From Corynebacterium rhinophilum (lineage in GTDB: Bacteria > Actinomycetota > Actinomycetes > Mycobacteriales > Mycobacteriaceae), in assembly GCF_030227225.1 (NCBI RefSeq), contig NZ_JASPHQ010000002.1, forward strand, positions 156,027 through 220,026: 64,000 bases of DNA. The letters are read 5' to 3'. The first letter of the stretch is position 1. Each line of letters starts with the position of its first letter. Of this stretch, positions 36,064 through 46,334 are shown one piece after another. A program made the translations under genes and the position numbers. Under the pieces are notes generated by a model. That model did no database searches. It was not told where the DNA came from and worked only from the letters and a program-made list of their open reading frames with translations.

Positions 36064-39000
36064 TTAGAATGCTCCGGACGATGGGTTATAGGTTGCTTGC
36101 ACCGTCCGCGTATCAGAATTGGGCGCATCGGGGGCATCGGAAGTAGCAGACTCTGCAGAATCGCCCGCATCATCGTCTGCCTCTTCTTGGTTCATCTCGT
36201 CCTGGATTTCCTTGGGGGCATCGGCAGGATCGGCGCCCTTAATCATCCACAGGATGGTGTCGAGCTCTTCGGGCTTGACCAGCACCTCGCGGGCCTTGGA
36301 GCCTTCCGATGGCCCCACGACACCGCGCGATTCCATCAGATCCATCAGGCGGCCCGCCTTGGCAAAGCCGATGCGCAGCTTGCGCTGCAGCATTGAGGTG
36401 GAACCCAGCTGGGCGGTCACCACAAGTTCGACGGCCTCGAGGAGGTCATCCATGTCCTTGCCGATGTCATCGTCGATTTCCTTCTTCGCCTCGGACTGCT
36501 TTTCCTCAGTCACGCCCTCGGTGTAGTTCGGGGCAGCCTGGGACTTGGCGGCTTCGACGACATCCATGACCTCGTCATCGGAAACGAATGCACCCTGCAT
36601 GCGCACTGGGCGCTTGCCCTGCGGAATGAATAGGCCATCGCCCATGCCGATGAGCTTTTCCGCACCACCTTGGTCCAAGATGACGCGGGAGTCAGTCAAG
36701 GACGAGGTGGCAAACGCCAAGCGGGAAGGCACGTTGGTTTTGATCAGACCGGTGACCACATCGACGGACGGGCGCTGGGTGGCAAGCACCAAGTGGATGC
36801 CGGCCGCGCGGGCCTTCTGAGTGATGCGGACGATGGAGTCCTCGATTTCCTTCGGGGCGGTCATCATCAAATCCGCCAGCTCGTCTACGACGCAGACGAT
36901 ATAAGGATAAGGACGAACCTCGCGCTCGGACCCCGCCGGTGCCTGGTACTCGCCGGAGACTACCTTGCGGTTATAGTCCTCGATCTTGCGCACGCGCGCG
37001 GCCTTCATATCCATGTAGCGCTGCTCCATCTCTTCCACTAGCCACTGGAGTGCCGCAGCGGCCTTCTTCGGCTGGGTGATGATGGGCGTAATCAGGTGCG
37101 GGATGCCTTCATACGGCGTGAGCTCGACCATCTTTGGATCGACGAGGATCAGGCGCACCTGCTCCGGGGTGGCGCGGGTCAGCAGCGAAACCAGCATGGA
37201 GTTCACGAATGCAGACTTACCGGAACCGGTGGCACCGGCAACCAGCAAGTGCGGCATCTTCTGCACGGAAAAGGACGTGTATTCACCCTCGATGTCCTTG
37301 CCCAAGCCAATCAACATTGGATCTGGGGAAGACGTCATATTTGGCGCATCCAAGACCTCACGCAGGTGGACCATTTCGCGGTCCGGGTTAGGCACCTCAA
37401 TGCCCACTGCGGACTTGCCTGGAATCGGCGTAAGCAAACGCAGGTTATCGGTCGCTACGGCATAGGCCAGGTTGGACTGCAGGTTCGTAATCTTTGAGAC
37501 CTTCACGCCTGGTCCAAGCTCAATCTCATAGCGGGTTACCGTAGGACCACGGCTAAAGCCCGTTACCTGAGCATTGACGTTGAACTCTTCGAAGACATCA
37601 GTAATGGCCTCAATGATGCGATCATTGATCTCGGTGCGTTCCTTCGCAGGCGTGCCAGGGGTTAGGAGATCGGTAGAGGGCACCGCATAGTTGTCGTTGC
37701 CAAACTGCGCTGGGGCGGGCGCTTGGGGTTGCGCGGCAGGCTGCTCCGCCGCGGCGGATTCTACCTGTGCGCCGGTGGCGGCATCGCGACCAGAGCGCTC
37801 ACGGAACAGGCGCCGAGCCTCCTCGTGTGCCGAAGACACTGCATCAGATCCGGCCTTGGCAGCACCTGCGGCAGCCGCGCCCGCGGCGGCTCCAGCAGCA
37901 CCGGCAGCAGCGGCACCGACTGCAGCGCCCTTGGCCTTGCCAGCGGCACCAGCAGCACCAGCAGCGCCGGCCACCCCAGAAGCAGCAGCACCAGCGGCAC
38001 CCGCGGCGCGACCAGCGCGCGAAGCTGCATCGCCCTTCTTGCGGCCGGCAGAAGACCCGCCAGTGGCAGCACCCAAAACGCGGGTGGGCTCACTTTCTGG
38101 CAGCGCCGGTTGGGTGGATTCGGAGTCCTCTGTGTATTCGGCGTCGTCTACGGCCGGGAAGGCATCGGTATCCCCCATGCTGGGATCCGTGCCGTATCCC
38201 AGTTCTTCGTCGCTGCGGTCTACGGGTTCATAGCCCGCGCGGACTGGAGTATTGAAGGCGACGGTGTGGTCGTCTCCGGGGGCATCGGCAAGCGGCTCCA
38301 CCGGATAGGAGCTACCGGTCTTGCGCGGGGTGGACGGGCGGCGACGTTTCGGCGCAGGACGCTCGGATCGCTCGCGGCCGTGCGCAATATCGTCGATATC
38401 GCCAGATACGTGGCCGTAAAGATCGTCTTCGTCGGCATCGTCGTAGTCCGCCTCGCTGCCGCCAAAGCGGGAAAAGGCCGAGCGCAGCGAATCCGCAACG
38501 AGCTCGTAGGCCTCGCGGATGGTAATACCGGTAACCAGCAGCGCACCGTAAATGATGACAAGGAAGAGCAGCGGCACCGCAACATACGAGGTAAACGCGG
38601 CATCGAGGATCCCGCCGATGGCAAAGCCAACAACACCTCCGGCCCCGCCCGCGGTATCGGTAGTAAAACCGAGCGGCGGATTACCAGCAAATATGTGAAT
38701 GAGGCTCAGCATCGCCAGCACGATGATCGACGTGCCACCGGCAATACGCGGATTGATGCGACCGGATGGACCGTCCATTTCCATCATGAGTGAGATGGCC
38801 AGCGCGACGAGCGCAATGGGAAGCACCCACGCACCGGCGCCGATAACGTAGCGCACCAGGTTACCCACCCAGGCGCCCACCTGGCCGGCGACGCCAAACC
38901 ACACGGTGGCGGCGAGGACGATGGATACGCCAATGAGCACTAAGGCAACCGCATCCGGATTATTGACGCGGAACCCACCCTGGGAAGATGGCGCGGCCTC

Positions 39001-39447
39001 CTCGGCAGCCTGTGCTTCCTCCTCGGCCGCGATATCGCGCGCGCGAGTTACCTTGCTCTTCTTCTTTTTCCCGGCGCTGTCAGAAATTTCCTGTGGCTCC
39101 CTTGTTCTCTCGAAATCCTCCGTGCCGTCTGCAGGTGCATCCTGGCTCGGCTTTAAGCCCGCAAGGCCATTTCCTAGGCCGCGGGCGACATTGCCCATTC
39201 CTCGCGCGGTGGCACCAAATGCAGAGCCAAGCCCCTTGCCGACGGCCCGAAATGCGCTCCCCGTACGCTCCTGCGTCGTTCCTGCCGCGCGCCCAGACGA
39301 GGTCATCTCCAGGGTCTCTGGCACACCGGCGCTGGACTGGCTGCGGCCAGACGGGCGCGACCGGTTGGCTTTCCGGGCAGGCGCGCTTTTCGATGCTCGC
39401 GTCTGGTTGCGGCGCGATCCGCGCGAGGAGGCATTTTTGACAGACAT
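36064..39447 (-). CDS. ftsK: DNA translocase FtsK
   Basis: 1127 aa. A basic, disordered N-terminus (~150 aa) is followed by four membrane segments (residues ~165-330), then a long Ala/Gly-rich linker made of [12 protein letters not shown] repeats (~480-560). The RecA-like motor has Walker [14 protein letters not shown] and Walker [13 protein letters not shown], and a C-terminal gamma winged-helix domain ([21 protein letters not shown]) reads KOPS. FtsK pumps chromosomal DNA at the septum. The start at 39447 (MSVKNASS) follows AAGG. Confidence 0.95.
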   Translation of the reverse strand: MSVKNASSRGSRRNQTRASKSAPARKANRSRPSGRSQSSAGVPETLEMTSSGRAAGTTQERTGSAFRAVGKGLGSAFGATARGMGNVARGLGNGLAGLKPSQDAPADGTEDFERTREPQEISDSAGKKKKSKVTRARDIAAEEEAQAAEEAAPSSQGGFRVNNPDAVALVLIGVSIVLAATVWFGVAGQVGAWVGNLVRYVIGAGAWVLPIALVALAISLMMEMDGPSGRINPRIAGGTSIIVLAMLSLIHIFAGNPPLGFTTDTAGGAGGVVGFAIGGILDAAFTSYVAVPLLFLVIIYGALLVTGITIREAYELVADSLRSAFSRFGGSEADYDDADEDDLYGHVSGDIDDIAHGRERSERPAPKRRRPSTPRKTGSSYPVEPLADAPGDDHTVAFNTPVRAGYEPVDRSDEELGYGTDPSMGDTDAFPAVDDAEYTEDSESTQPALPESEPTRVLGAATGGSSAGRKKGDAASRAGRAAGAAGAAASGVAGAAGAAGAAGKAKGAAVGAAAAGAAGAAAGAAAAGAAKAGSDAVSSAHEEARRLFRERSGRDAATGAQVESAAAEQPAAQPQAPAPAQFGNDNYAVPSTDLLTPGTPAKERTEINDRIIEAITDVFEEFNVNAQVTGFSRGPTVTRYEIELGPGVKVSKITNLQSNLAYAVATDNLRLLTPIPGKSAVGIEVPNPDREMVHLREVLDAPNMTSSPDPMLIGLGKDIEGEYTSFSVQKMPHLLVAGATGSGKSAFVNSMLVSLLTRATPEQVRLILVDPKMVELTPYEGIPHLITPIITQPKKAAAALQWLVEEMEQRYMDMKAARVRKIEDYNRKVVSGEYQAPAGSEREVRPYPYIVCVVDELADLMMTAPKEIEDSIVRITQKARAAGIHLVLATQRPSVDVVTGLIKTNVPSRLAFATSSLTDSRVILDQGGAEKLIGMGDGLFIPQGKRPVRMQGAFVSDDEVMDVVEAAKSQAAPNYTEGVTEEKQSEAKKEIDDDIGKDMDDLLEAVELVVTAQLGSTSMLQRKLRIGFAKAGRLMDLMESRGVVGPSEGSKAREVLVKPEELDTILWMIKGADPADAPKEIQDEMNQEEADDDAGDSAESATSDAPDAPNSDTRTVQATYNPSSGAF

Positions 39448-39578
39448 GTCATTTACCTTAACCGGAAAACCCCACAAATCACATACGCCACACGCGTGGC
39501 GCGGTCCGCAAACTGGAAATTATGCAGTATCTGCGTCAAAACGTTGCCGCCCGACCAGGAAAAGTGCCTATTTCTAGG

Positions 39579-40205
39579 CTAGAGGGTTGACATTTCAATG
39601 GCGGACTCATCGCCATTGATGGTGACTTGGACAACGTCGCGCCCGTACGCCCACAGCAGTAGTTCCCCGACCTCCCCGCTGACGCGGACCACACGATCAC
39701 CACGATCGGCCACCCCGTGCTTATCCGCCACGACGATGCGCGGCAGCCCATCCGGTTGCAGGATGACCGGTTGGGTGGACTTGCGCAGGCTAAATTTAGC
39801 CCAGATCTTCAAAAAGCGGTGCAGCTTCTTCTGTACCGAAGCGGAAAAATCGCGCGGTTCGGTCTCGCCATTGGCGCGGCGAATATCCTCGTGATGGATA
39901 AAATGCTCGGCCAAATTCTGCTGGGAATCAAGTAAGCGTGCGGGGTTGAACTTTGCCGGTCCCCTCCCCCAGGCATCGACAAGCTCATCGAAATCGCGGC
40001 GGGCGACCTTGGCGGATTCCTTGTCCATGTGAGACTTAAAGACCGAAAGGAACATGCCCGCGGCAGCATCGGGACGGTTTTCGCGCACCCAGAGGTGAGT
40101 AACTAAGTCGCGCGTGGTCCAGCCCTCACACAACGTGGGGGCATCTGGACCTAACTGATGAAAAAGCGCGACCATCTTGGCGCGTTCGGAAGATGAAAAC
40201 GACAT
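39579..40205 (-). CDS. TIGR03085-type DinB-like (mycothiol-dependent family) protein
   Basis: 208 aa. The four-helix-bundle DinB/maleylpyruvate-isomerase N-terminal fold is suggested by TLCEGWTTRDLVTHLWVRE and the metal-ligand histidines in DLVTHL and LAEHFIHHEDIRR. The C-terminal half (VSGEVGELLLWAYGRD) matches the TIGR03085 actinobacterial group. The substrate is unknown. The start could be ATG 40205 or GTG 40244. The former abuts an 11-bp hairpin that leaves no free ribosome-binding site, which is odd. Confidence 0.72.
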   Translation of the reverse strand: MSFSSSERAKMVALFHQLGPDAPTLCEGWTTRDLVTHLWVRENRPDAAAGMFLSVFKSHMDKESAKVARRDFDELVDAWGRGPAKFNPARLLDSQQNLAEHFIHHEDIRRANGETEPRDFSASVQKKLHRFLKIWAKFSLRKSTQPVILQPDGLPRIVVADKHGVADRGDRVVRVSGEVGELLLWAYGRDVVQVTINGDESAIEMSTL

Positions 40206-40244
40206 GTGCCCCAGCATACCGAGGACATCGAAATGCTGGGGCAC
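40206..40244 (-). terminator. Perfect 11-bp hairpin between rnj and the downstream gene
   Basis: GTGCCCCAGCA and TGCTGGGGCAC (40234-40244 with 40206-40216) form an 11-bp stem with a 17-nt loop. It lies 38 nt after the rnj stop and ends directly at the ATG of the next gene, which begins ATGTCGTTTTC. It may terminate rnj transcripts or hide the downstream start. Confidence 0.6.
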
Positions 40245-40282
40245 AGAAATTATGCCGGGATTAAATCCTTTTGTAGGAGAAT

Positions 40283-42421
40283 CTACAGGGACTCGCGGCT
40301 GGCGTCGACATCGGCGTCATCGGCAAGCAGCGTCCCGGAATTCGTCGGCACGATGGTGGGCAAAATGACCGGCTCGCGCTTGTACTTGGAATCCATGAGC
40401 TTGGAAACCTTGCGGCGCAGCTTTTGCACCATCCGGTAGGTGTCATTCTCACCCTCTGCAGCGAGGTCGTTCATGGTGTTTTCCACCATCTCTGCCACCT
40501 CGGGCACGACGCCGCGGTCATCGTCGGAGAAGCCGGTGGTCGCGACCGTCGGGTGCTCTAGCAAGCGAGAGGTGCGGTTATCGATCACGCAGGTAATGGA
40601 TACCACGCCGCCGGCGCCTAGGTTGGTGCGATCTGCCAAGGTATCGGCATCGACATCGCCCATGGACACGCCATCGACGTAGAGGTGGCCAACCTGCAGC
40701 TGGCCGACGACCTCCGCGCGGCCCTTGCGCAGATCCACCACGACGCCGTTTTGCGCCAAGACCGTCCGGTCGCGAGCAACGCCGGTAGAAATCGCCAATT
40801 CCTTATTGGCGCGCAGGTGGCGCCACTCGCCGTGGACCGGCATGGCATTGCGCGGGCGCGCCGCGTTGTACAGGAAGAGCAGCTCGCCGGAGTAACCGTG
40901 GCCGGAAGCGTGCACCTTGACGTCCTGGTTGGTGATGACGTTGGCACCAATCTGGGACAGCATATTGATAACGCCGAAGACTGCCTCTTCGTTGCCCGGA
41001 ATGAGCGAAGACGAGAAGATGATGGTATCGCCATCGCGCACCGTAATCTGGCGGTGCTCGCGGCGGGCCATACGTGAGAGCGCAGCCATCGGCTCACCCT
41101 GCGTACCGGTGGTGATGAGCATGGTCTTGTGCGGGGCCATCTTCGCGGCCTCATCGATGGGGATAATCGTGCCGCGCGGCACCTTCAGAAAGCCCATCTT
41201 TTCCGCAATTTCCATATTGCGCATCATCGAACGGCCGTTGAAGGCCACCTTGCGGCCATTGGCCACGGCAGCATCGATGGCGGCCTGCACGCGGTAGACG
41301 TTCGAGGCGAAGGAAGCCAAGATGACACGCTGCTTCGCGTTAGCCACCAAGCGCTTGAAGTTGGCAGGGATATCGCCCTCGGAGGCAGATACGCCCGGCA
41401 CCGTGGCGTTGGTGGAATCGCACAGCATGAGGTCAACGCCCTCGTCGCCGTAACGAGACAGCGCCGGAAGGTCGGTCGGACGGTTATCCAACGGGGTCTG
41501 GTCCAGCTTGATATCACCGGTGTGGATGATGTTACCGGCTGGGGTGCCCAGCATGATGCCGAGTGCATCAGGCACGGAGTGGTTAACCGCCCAGAAGCGA
41601 ACGCGGAAGCAGCCGTAGGTCACGTCGGACTTCTCGTTAACCTCGACGAACTTCGGCTTCTGGCGGTGTTCCTTACACTTCGCCGCAATAAGCGCGATGG
41701 TGAAACGGGAGGCAACGATGGGAATATCCGGGCGCAGCTTCAACAGCCACGGGATGGCACCAATGTGATCCTCGTGGGCGTGGGTAACCACGAGGGCCTT
41801 TACCTTGTTGATCTTCTTTTCAATCGGCCCGAAGTCCGGCAGGATGAGATCCACGCCAGGCTCGCCGGAGGATGGGAAGAGCACGCCGCAGTCAATGATG
41901 ATCAGCTCATCGCCGTACTCAAAGACGGTCATATTGCGGCCGATTTCAGAAATTCCGCCCAAAGCGTAGATGCGCAGGGTATCTTTCGCCTGCTTCGGCG
42001 GTTCCGGCAGGCGCTTGGTCAGATCCGCGCCCTGCATCGACTTCGGCACATTGCGGCGGCCGCGGTTGTTGTTGCGGCCGCGGCCTTTGCCATTGCCGTT
42101 CTTTCCGTTGCCACCGTTGTTGTTCTTGTTATTGCCACCGTGGTTATTTCCCTGGCCATGGCCATTATTGCCGTTTCCGCCACGGCCACGGCCGCGGCCG
42201 CCACGGGAACGCGAGCGACGTCCGTTGTTATCGCCATCGTTCTTGTTATCGGACGAGTTGTTCCGGCCAGAGTTGCCCTGGTCTTCGTTTCCGGCAGTGC
42301 CGGCGTTATTGGCAGGGGCCTGAAATACGGGCGAAGCCGCCTCGTTGGAGGCGGTCTCAGTTTCCGAAGGTGGACCCGCCTTGCGGGTGACCTTGCGGGA
42401 ACGGTTACGGGGTTCAGTCAT
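40283..42421 (-). CDS. rnj: Ribonuclease J
   Basis: 712 aa. The first ~145 residues are a disordered Arg/Gly/Asn-rich tail (RSRSRGGRGRGRGG, then Asn-Gly repeats). The metallo-beta-lactamase core has THAHEDHIGAIPW and further metal ligands in HTGDIKLD and LCDSTNA, and a beta-CASP domain follows (ITTGTQGEPMAAL, ASGHGYSGEL). RNase J has 5'-exo- and endoribonuclease activity in mRNA decay. It starts 2 bp after dapA and is translated with it. Confidence 0.95.
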   Translation of the reverse strand: MTEPRNRSRKVTRKAGPPSETETASNEAASPVFQAPANNAGTAGNEDQGNSGRNNSSDNKNDGDNNGRRSRSRGGRGRGRGGNGNNGHGQGNNHGGNNKNNNGGNGKNGNGKGRGRNNNRGRRNVPKSMQGADLTKRLPEPPKQAKDTLRIYALGGISEIGRNMTVFEYGDELIIIDCGVLFPSSGEPGVDLILPDFGPIEKKINKVKALVVTHAHEDHIGAIPWLLKLRPDIPIVASRFTIALIAAKCKEHRQKPKFVEVNEKSDVTYGCFRVRFWAVNHSVPDALGIMLGTPAGNIIHTGDIKLDQTPLDNRPTDLPALSRYGDEGVDLMLCDSTNATVPGVSASEGDIPANFKRLVANAKQRVILASFASNVYRVQAAIDAAVANGRKVAFNGRSMMRNMEIAEKMGFLKVPRGTIIPIDEAAKMAPHKTMLITTGTQGEPMAALSRMARREHRQITVRDGDTIIFSSSLIPGNEEAVFGVINMLSQIGANVITNQDVKVHASGHGYSGELLFLYNAARPRNAMPVHGEWRHLRANKELAISTGVARDRTVLAQNGVVVDLRKGRAEVVGQLQVGHLYVDGVSMGDVDADTLADRTNLGAGGVVSITCVIDNRTSRLLEHPTVATTGFSDDDRGVVPEVAEMVENTMNDLAAEGENDTYRMVQKLRRKVSKLMDSKYKREPVILPTIVPTNSGTLLADDADVDASRESL

Positions 42422-42423
42422 TC

Positions 42424-43332
42424 TTAAAGGACTCCAGATTGTTCCAAATCACGGCGAAGTACCTCGCGTTCCTCCTCGCTCGCGGCGGTGATAGGAAGGC
42501 GGGGCTCGCCAACTTCAAAGCCCTGCAGGCGCAGAGCTTCCTTTGCAAATGTCGCTCCGCCCAACCGCGCCTGAGCGCGGGTCAGTGGAAGAAGCGTTGA
42601 GTAATTTATTTCTTGCGCGCGGGCCAAATCGCCCGCATCGAAAGCTTCATAGAGTTCTACCAAGGCACGCGGTGCGGCGTGACCGATAACGGAGATGAAA
42701 CCCGAAGCGCCGAGGGACAGCCACGGCAGGTTAATCGGATCATCACCGGAGTACCACGCCAAATCGGTTTCTTGGATGAGTTCTGCGGCCGCAGAAAGAT
42801 CGCCCTTGGCATCTTTCACGGCTTGGATAGTCGGCAATTCCGCAAGGCGACGGAGCGTATCCGACGCCACTGGGATGCCCGAGCGGCCAGGGATGTCATA
42901 GACGCAAATCGGCAGATCCGTTGAATCAGCAACTGCGGCAAAATGCTCGTAGACGCCCTTTTGGGAGGGCTTAGAATAATACGGAGTCACCACGAGCAAA
43001 CTATCGGCTCCGGCGGCGGCGGAAGCTTGGGCCACCTCGATGGAGGTGGCGGTATTATTCGTTCCGGCGCCCGCACAGATCCGGACGCGGTCTCCTACTT
43101 CCTCTTTTACGGCCTTGAGCAGCTCCAACTTTTCATCCAAGGACGTGGTTGGAGACTCGCCCGTCGTTCCACCCAAAATGAGTGAATCCACGCCGTTGTC
43201 TACGAGATGAGCTGCCAGGCGGCGACCCGCTTCTAAATCCAGCGCACCGTCACGATCAAACGGAGTGACCATGGCGACGCCAATGCGACCGAAGGTGTCA
43301 ACGCCAGTCTTTGCTGTCATACCTGTGCTCAT
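42424..43332 (-). CDS. dapA: 4-Hydroxy-tetrahydrodipicolinate synthase
   Basis: 302 aa. The Schiff-base lysine lies in [12 protein letters not shown], the [11 protein letters not shown] substrate motif is present, and [14 protein letters not shown] contains the catalytic Tyr. It condenses pyruvate with aspartate semialdehyde, the first committed lysine step. The start at 43332 ([10 protein letters not shown]) matches C. glutamicum DapA. TAACCT lies 8 nt before the ATG and no Shine-Dalgarno sequence is visible. Confidence 0.96.
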   Translation of the reverse strand: MSTGMTAKTGVDTFGRIGVAMVTPFDRDGALDLEAGRRLAAHLVDNGVDSLILGGTTGESPTTSLDEKLELLKAVKEEVGDRVRICAGAGTNNTATSIEVAQASAAAGADSLLVVTPYYSKPSQKGVYEHFAAVADSTDLPICVYDIPGRSGIPVASDTLRRLAELPTIQAVKDAKGDLSAAAELIQETDLAWYSGDDPINLPWLSLGASGFISVIGHAAPRALVELYEAFDAGDLARAQEINYSTLLPLTRAQARLGGATFAKEALRLQGFEVGEPRLPITAASEEEREVLRRDLEQSGVL

Positions 43333-43340
43333 AGCCGTCA

Positions 43341-43346
43341 AGGTTA
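43341..43346 (-). promoter_or_regulatory. dapA -10 box TAACCT
   Basis: TAACCT on the minus strand lies 8 nt before the dapA ATG. As I recall, the same hexamer has been described as the -10 of the C. glutamicum dapA promoter. The 55-bp thyX-dapA gap is therefore enough for an independent, probably leaderless, dapA transcript. Confidence 0.6.
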
Positions 43347-43387
43347 CCCGCTAGGGCACCTTTTGGCCGCATCGGGGGGGCTGCGTG

Positions 43388-44134
43388 TTAAGCGTAAGGG
43401 CTTGCGGCCATCTGCGTTCCATCGGCCAACGTGGTGATATGGAAGTCATCGAAAAGCGCTGGTGCTTGCTCCTGCAAATGCTTCAAGCACTCCACCGCCA
43501 CTTCGCGCAATTCCGTATCAGCGTGCTCGGCCGCCCGCGCCCCAATGAAGTGGCGCCACGCGCGGTAATTGCCGGTAACGACGAGCCTCGTTTCCGTCGC
43601 ATTGGGCAATACCGCGCGCGCCGCCTGCCGCGCCTGCTTCTTTCGCAGTAGCGCATTCGGCTCATCCAGCTTTTCTTCCAAGGCTTCAAGCAGCTCATCG
43701 TAGACAAAACGGGTGTCATCCACGGCCTGCATGACCAACCGGCGCAATTGTTCATCTTCTTCCACCAGCTTGGGCAGCGCTACGTGCATCTCATTGGGAT
43801 GCACAAAGCGCTGGGATAGCTGCGAAAAGGAAAAGTGCCGGTGGCGCACCAATTCATGGCTGGCTGAGCGCGAGAGCCCCGTAATGTACATCGTGGCCGT
43901 AGCGTGTTCCAGAAGCGCCGTATGGCCTACCTCCATGATGTGGTGCAGGTAGGCGGAGTTCGTCGCGGTCCGCGGGTTGGGTTTGTCAAAAGACTCATAA
44001 CACGCCCGTCCCGCGAATTCGACGAGGGCCTCGCCATCGGTCGCCGTCTCATCGGCACGCCACTGAGTTCCCTGTGGCGGGTGAAACTCGGTGGCGGCAA
44101 TGAGCTGGATATTTAGCTCACTCGCAGTGGCCAT
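43388..44134 (-). CDS. thyX: Flavin-dependent thymidylate synthase ThyX
   Basis: 248 aa. The ThyX signature RHR-x7-S is present as [14 protein letters not shown] conserved [21 protein letters not shown] precedes it. ThyX makes dTMP from dUMP with FADH2 and methylenetetrahydrofolate. It starts 4 bp after dapB and is clearly co-transcribed with it, as in C. glutamicum. Confidence 0.96.
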   Translation of the reverse strand: MATASELNIQLIAATEFHPPQGTQWRADETATDGEALVEFAGRACYESFDKPNPRTATNSAYLHHIMEVGHTALLEHATATMYITGLSRSASHELVRHRHFSFSQLSQRFVHPNEMHVALPKLVEEDEQLRRLVMQAVDDTRFVYDELLEALEEKLDEPNALLRKKQARQAARAVLPNATETRLVVTGNYRAWRHFIGARAAEHADTELREVAVECLKHLQEQAPALFDDFHITTLADGTQMAASPYA

Positions 44135-44138
44135 ACCG

Positions 44139-44915
<777 letters not shown>

Positions 44916-44996
44916 TTAAACCTTTGTTTCTTTCCCATCCTATCGCGCTCGCCCATCCGCGGCGGGCGGGTGTCCGAACGGCAAAAATACCACTGC

Positions 44997-45002
44997 TAGA
45001 CT
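44997..45002 (+). promoter_or_regulatory. -10 box TAGACT for the VOC gene
   Basis: TAGACT ends 7 nt before the ATG at 45010. No ribosome-binding site lies between, so the mRNA is predicted to be leaderless. Confidence 0.6.
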
Positions 45003-45009
45003 GGGCGTC

Positions 45010-45399
45010 ATGCAGATTTATATTGCGTCCGTTCCAGTAGATGACGTTGCTCGCGCCCACGATTTTTATGTCGATGTCCTAGGTTTCCGGGTAAAAGATG
45101 ACGTCACACACGGCGATTTCCGGTGGCTTACGGTCACCAACGCGGACGGCGATGGCAGCGTTGAACTGCTCCTTGAGCCCAAGGGCCACCCTGCCGCTAA
45201 GACGTACACCGAGGCGCTGAAGGCGGATAATATCCCGGTCACCCAATTCTTATCGCAGGATGTGGAGAAAGAATACGCCGAACTCAAGGACAAGGGCGTG
45301 GACTTTACCATGGAGCCCACCGACGTTGGCCCCTCCATTATCGCGGTCTTTGACGATACCGTGGGTAACCTCATCCAGCTTGTCCAATTGAAGCGTTAG
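45010..45399 (+). CDS. VOC-superfamily (glyoxalase/dioxygenase-like) protein
   Basis: 129 aa, one vicinal-oxygen-chelate domain with paired beta-alpha-beta modules (VDDVARAHDFYVDVLGFRVKDD at the start; FDDTVGNLIQLVQL at the end). Only some metal-ligand positions of glyoxalase I are seen (HGDFRW, the C-terminal Asn-Leu-Ile-Gln), so the activity is unknown. It appears monocistronic and leaderless. Confidence 0.82.
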   Translation: MQIYIASVPVDDVARAHDFYVDVLGFRVKDDVTHGDFRWLTVTNADGDGSVELLLEPKGHPAAKTYTEALKADNIPVTQFLSQDVEKEYAELKDKGVDFTMEPTDVGPSIIAVFDDTVGNLIQLVQLKR

Positions 45400-45516
45400 G
45401 CCACACCTTCGCTAGTTTCCCTTGTACAACAATTGCATCACTTCCCCAGTTGAGCCACTTGTGTACCGGTAGAATTGAAAGAGACAACAAGGTAGACAAC
45501 CTAGGAAGTGGTCACA

Positions 45517-46248
45517 ATGTCTCGATCTACTCTCACCCGCGTTATCGCTGCTGGCGCCGGCATGAGCTGCATGCTCTCGCTGGCTGCTTGCGCTAGCCCC
45601 AGCGATGACAAGGCCGCCGATGCCTCATTTGCCACGCAGGAGGAATCAACCAGTTCCACTGCAGAGTCGACGACGTCATCGGCAAAGAAGTCAGAGCCTT
45701 CTACCACGACCACTGACGATGACCCAACCAAGACGGTAGAAGACACCGCCCCGTTAAGCCATCATCAGCAACACGCGCAGGGCAATGATCCAAAACCTGC
45801 TTTCGGCGGCATGGGCACGCCCTCCCTCGAGGATCAGCGCCACCTTCCTCCTGGCCTGGGTGGCCTCGTTCCCACTGGGATCCGGGTAGCCGCGCATGAC
45901 TCTTTTACCCGCGTCGTGGTTGATCTTGAAGGTGACGGCGAAGCCGGGTGGTTTACTACCTATACGGATCAGCCCGCCCACCAAGCATCGGGACTTCCGG
46001 TCGAGGTCAAAGGCGCTACATTCCTCAACCTTGGTATCGAGGGCACCCCGTGGCCATCAACACCAGAGTTAGAGCAAAGGTTCATGGATTCTGGCATCAC
46101 CCCAGGTGCCGGTGTTGTGCAAGAGATCAACTACACCACCACCTTCGAAGCGCAAACGCAGTTGGTCATCGGGCTAAAGAAGCAAACGCCTTATTCCGTG
46201 ACCTTCTTGCAGAACCCCAAACGCCTCGTGCTTGATTTCCAAAACTAA
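45517..46248 (+). CDS. Secreted lipoprotein with an AMIN-like domain
   Basis: 243 aa. A type II signal peptide ends in the lipobox LAAC at about residue 25. A Ser/Thr/Asp-rich linker of ~70 residues follows, then a beta-rich C-terminal domain (TRVVVDLEGDGEAGWFTTY; QTQLVIGLKK; PKRLVLDFQN) resembling AMIN-like envelope-binding modules. The start at 45517 has AGGAAG upstream. A -10-like TAGAAT lies at 45470-45475. A cell-wall role is likely but unproven. Confidence 0.8.
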   Translation: MSRSTLTRVIAAGAGMSCMLSLAACASPSDDKAADASFATQEESTSSTAESTTSSAKKSEPSTTTTDDDPTKTVEDTAPLSHHQQHAQGNDPKPAFGGMGTPSLEDQRHLPPGLGGLVPTGIRVAAHDSFTRVVVDLEGDGEAGWFTTYTDQPAHQASGLPVEVKGATFLNLGIEGTPWPSTPELEQRFMDSGITPGAGVVQEINYTTTFEAQTQLVIGLKKQTPYSVTFLQNPKRLVLDFQN

Positions 46249-46273
46249 GTGATCATGGCGCAGGCATAGAAAA

Positions 46274-46310
46274 TGGCCCTGTTTCCCACCATATCCGGGA
46301 AACAGGGCCA
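46274..46310. terminator. Bidirectional terminator between the lipoprotein gene and pnp
   Basis: A perfect 14-bp stem (46274-46287 with 46297-46310) has a 9-nt loop. It is centred between the convergent stop codons. No long T-run follows, but stem stability is high. Confidence 0.8.
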
Positions 46311-46334
46311 CTGCTCTAAAGAGCGTCTGAGGGA

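Noticed and set aside
37830..38030. Ala/Gly-rich repeats in ftsK as a possible CRISPR or minisatellite
   Set aside because: The repeats are irregular GCAGCA-type codons encoding the FtsK linker; no spacer structure exists.
41129..42427. 432-aa plus-strand frame over rnj
   Set aside because: Antisense to the RNase J gene; its Ala/Val/Thr-rich end mirrors the RGG/Asn tail.
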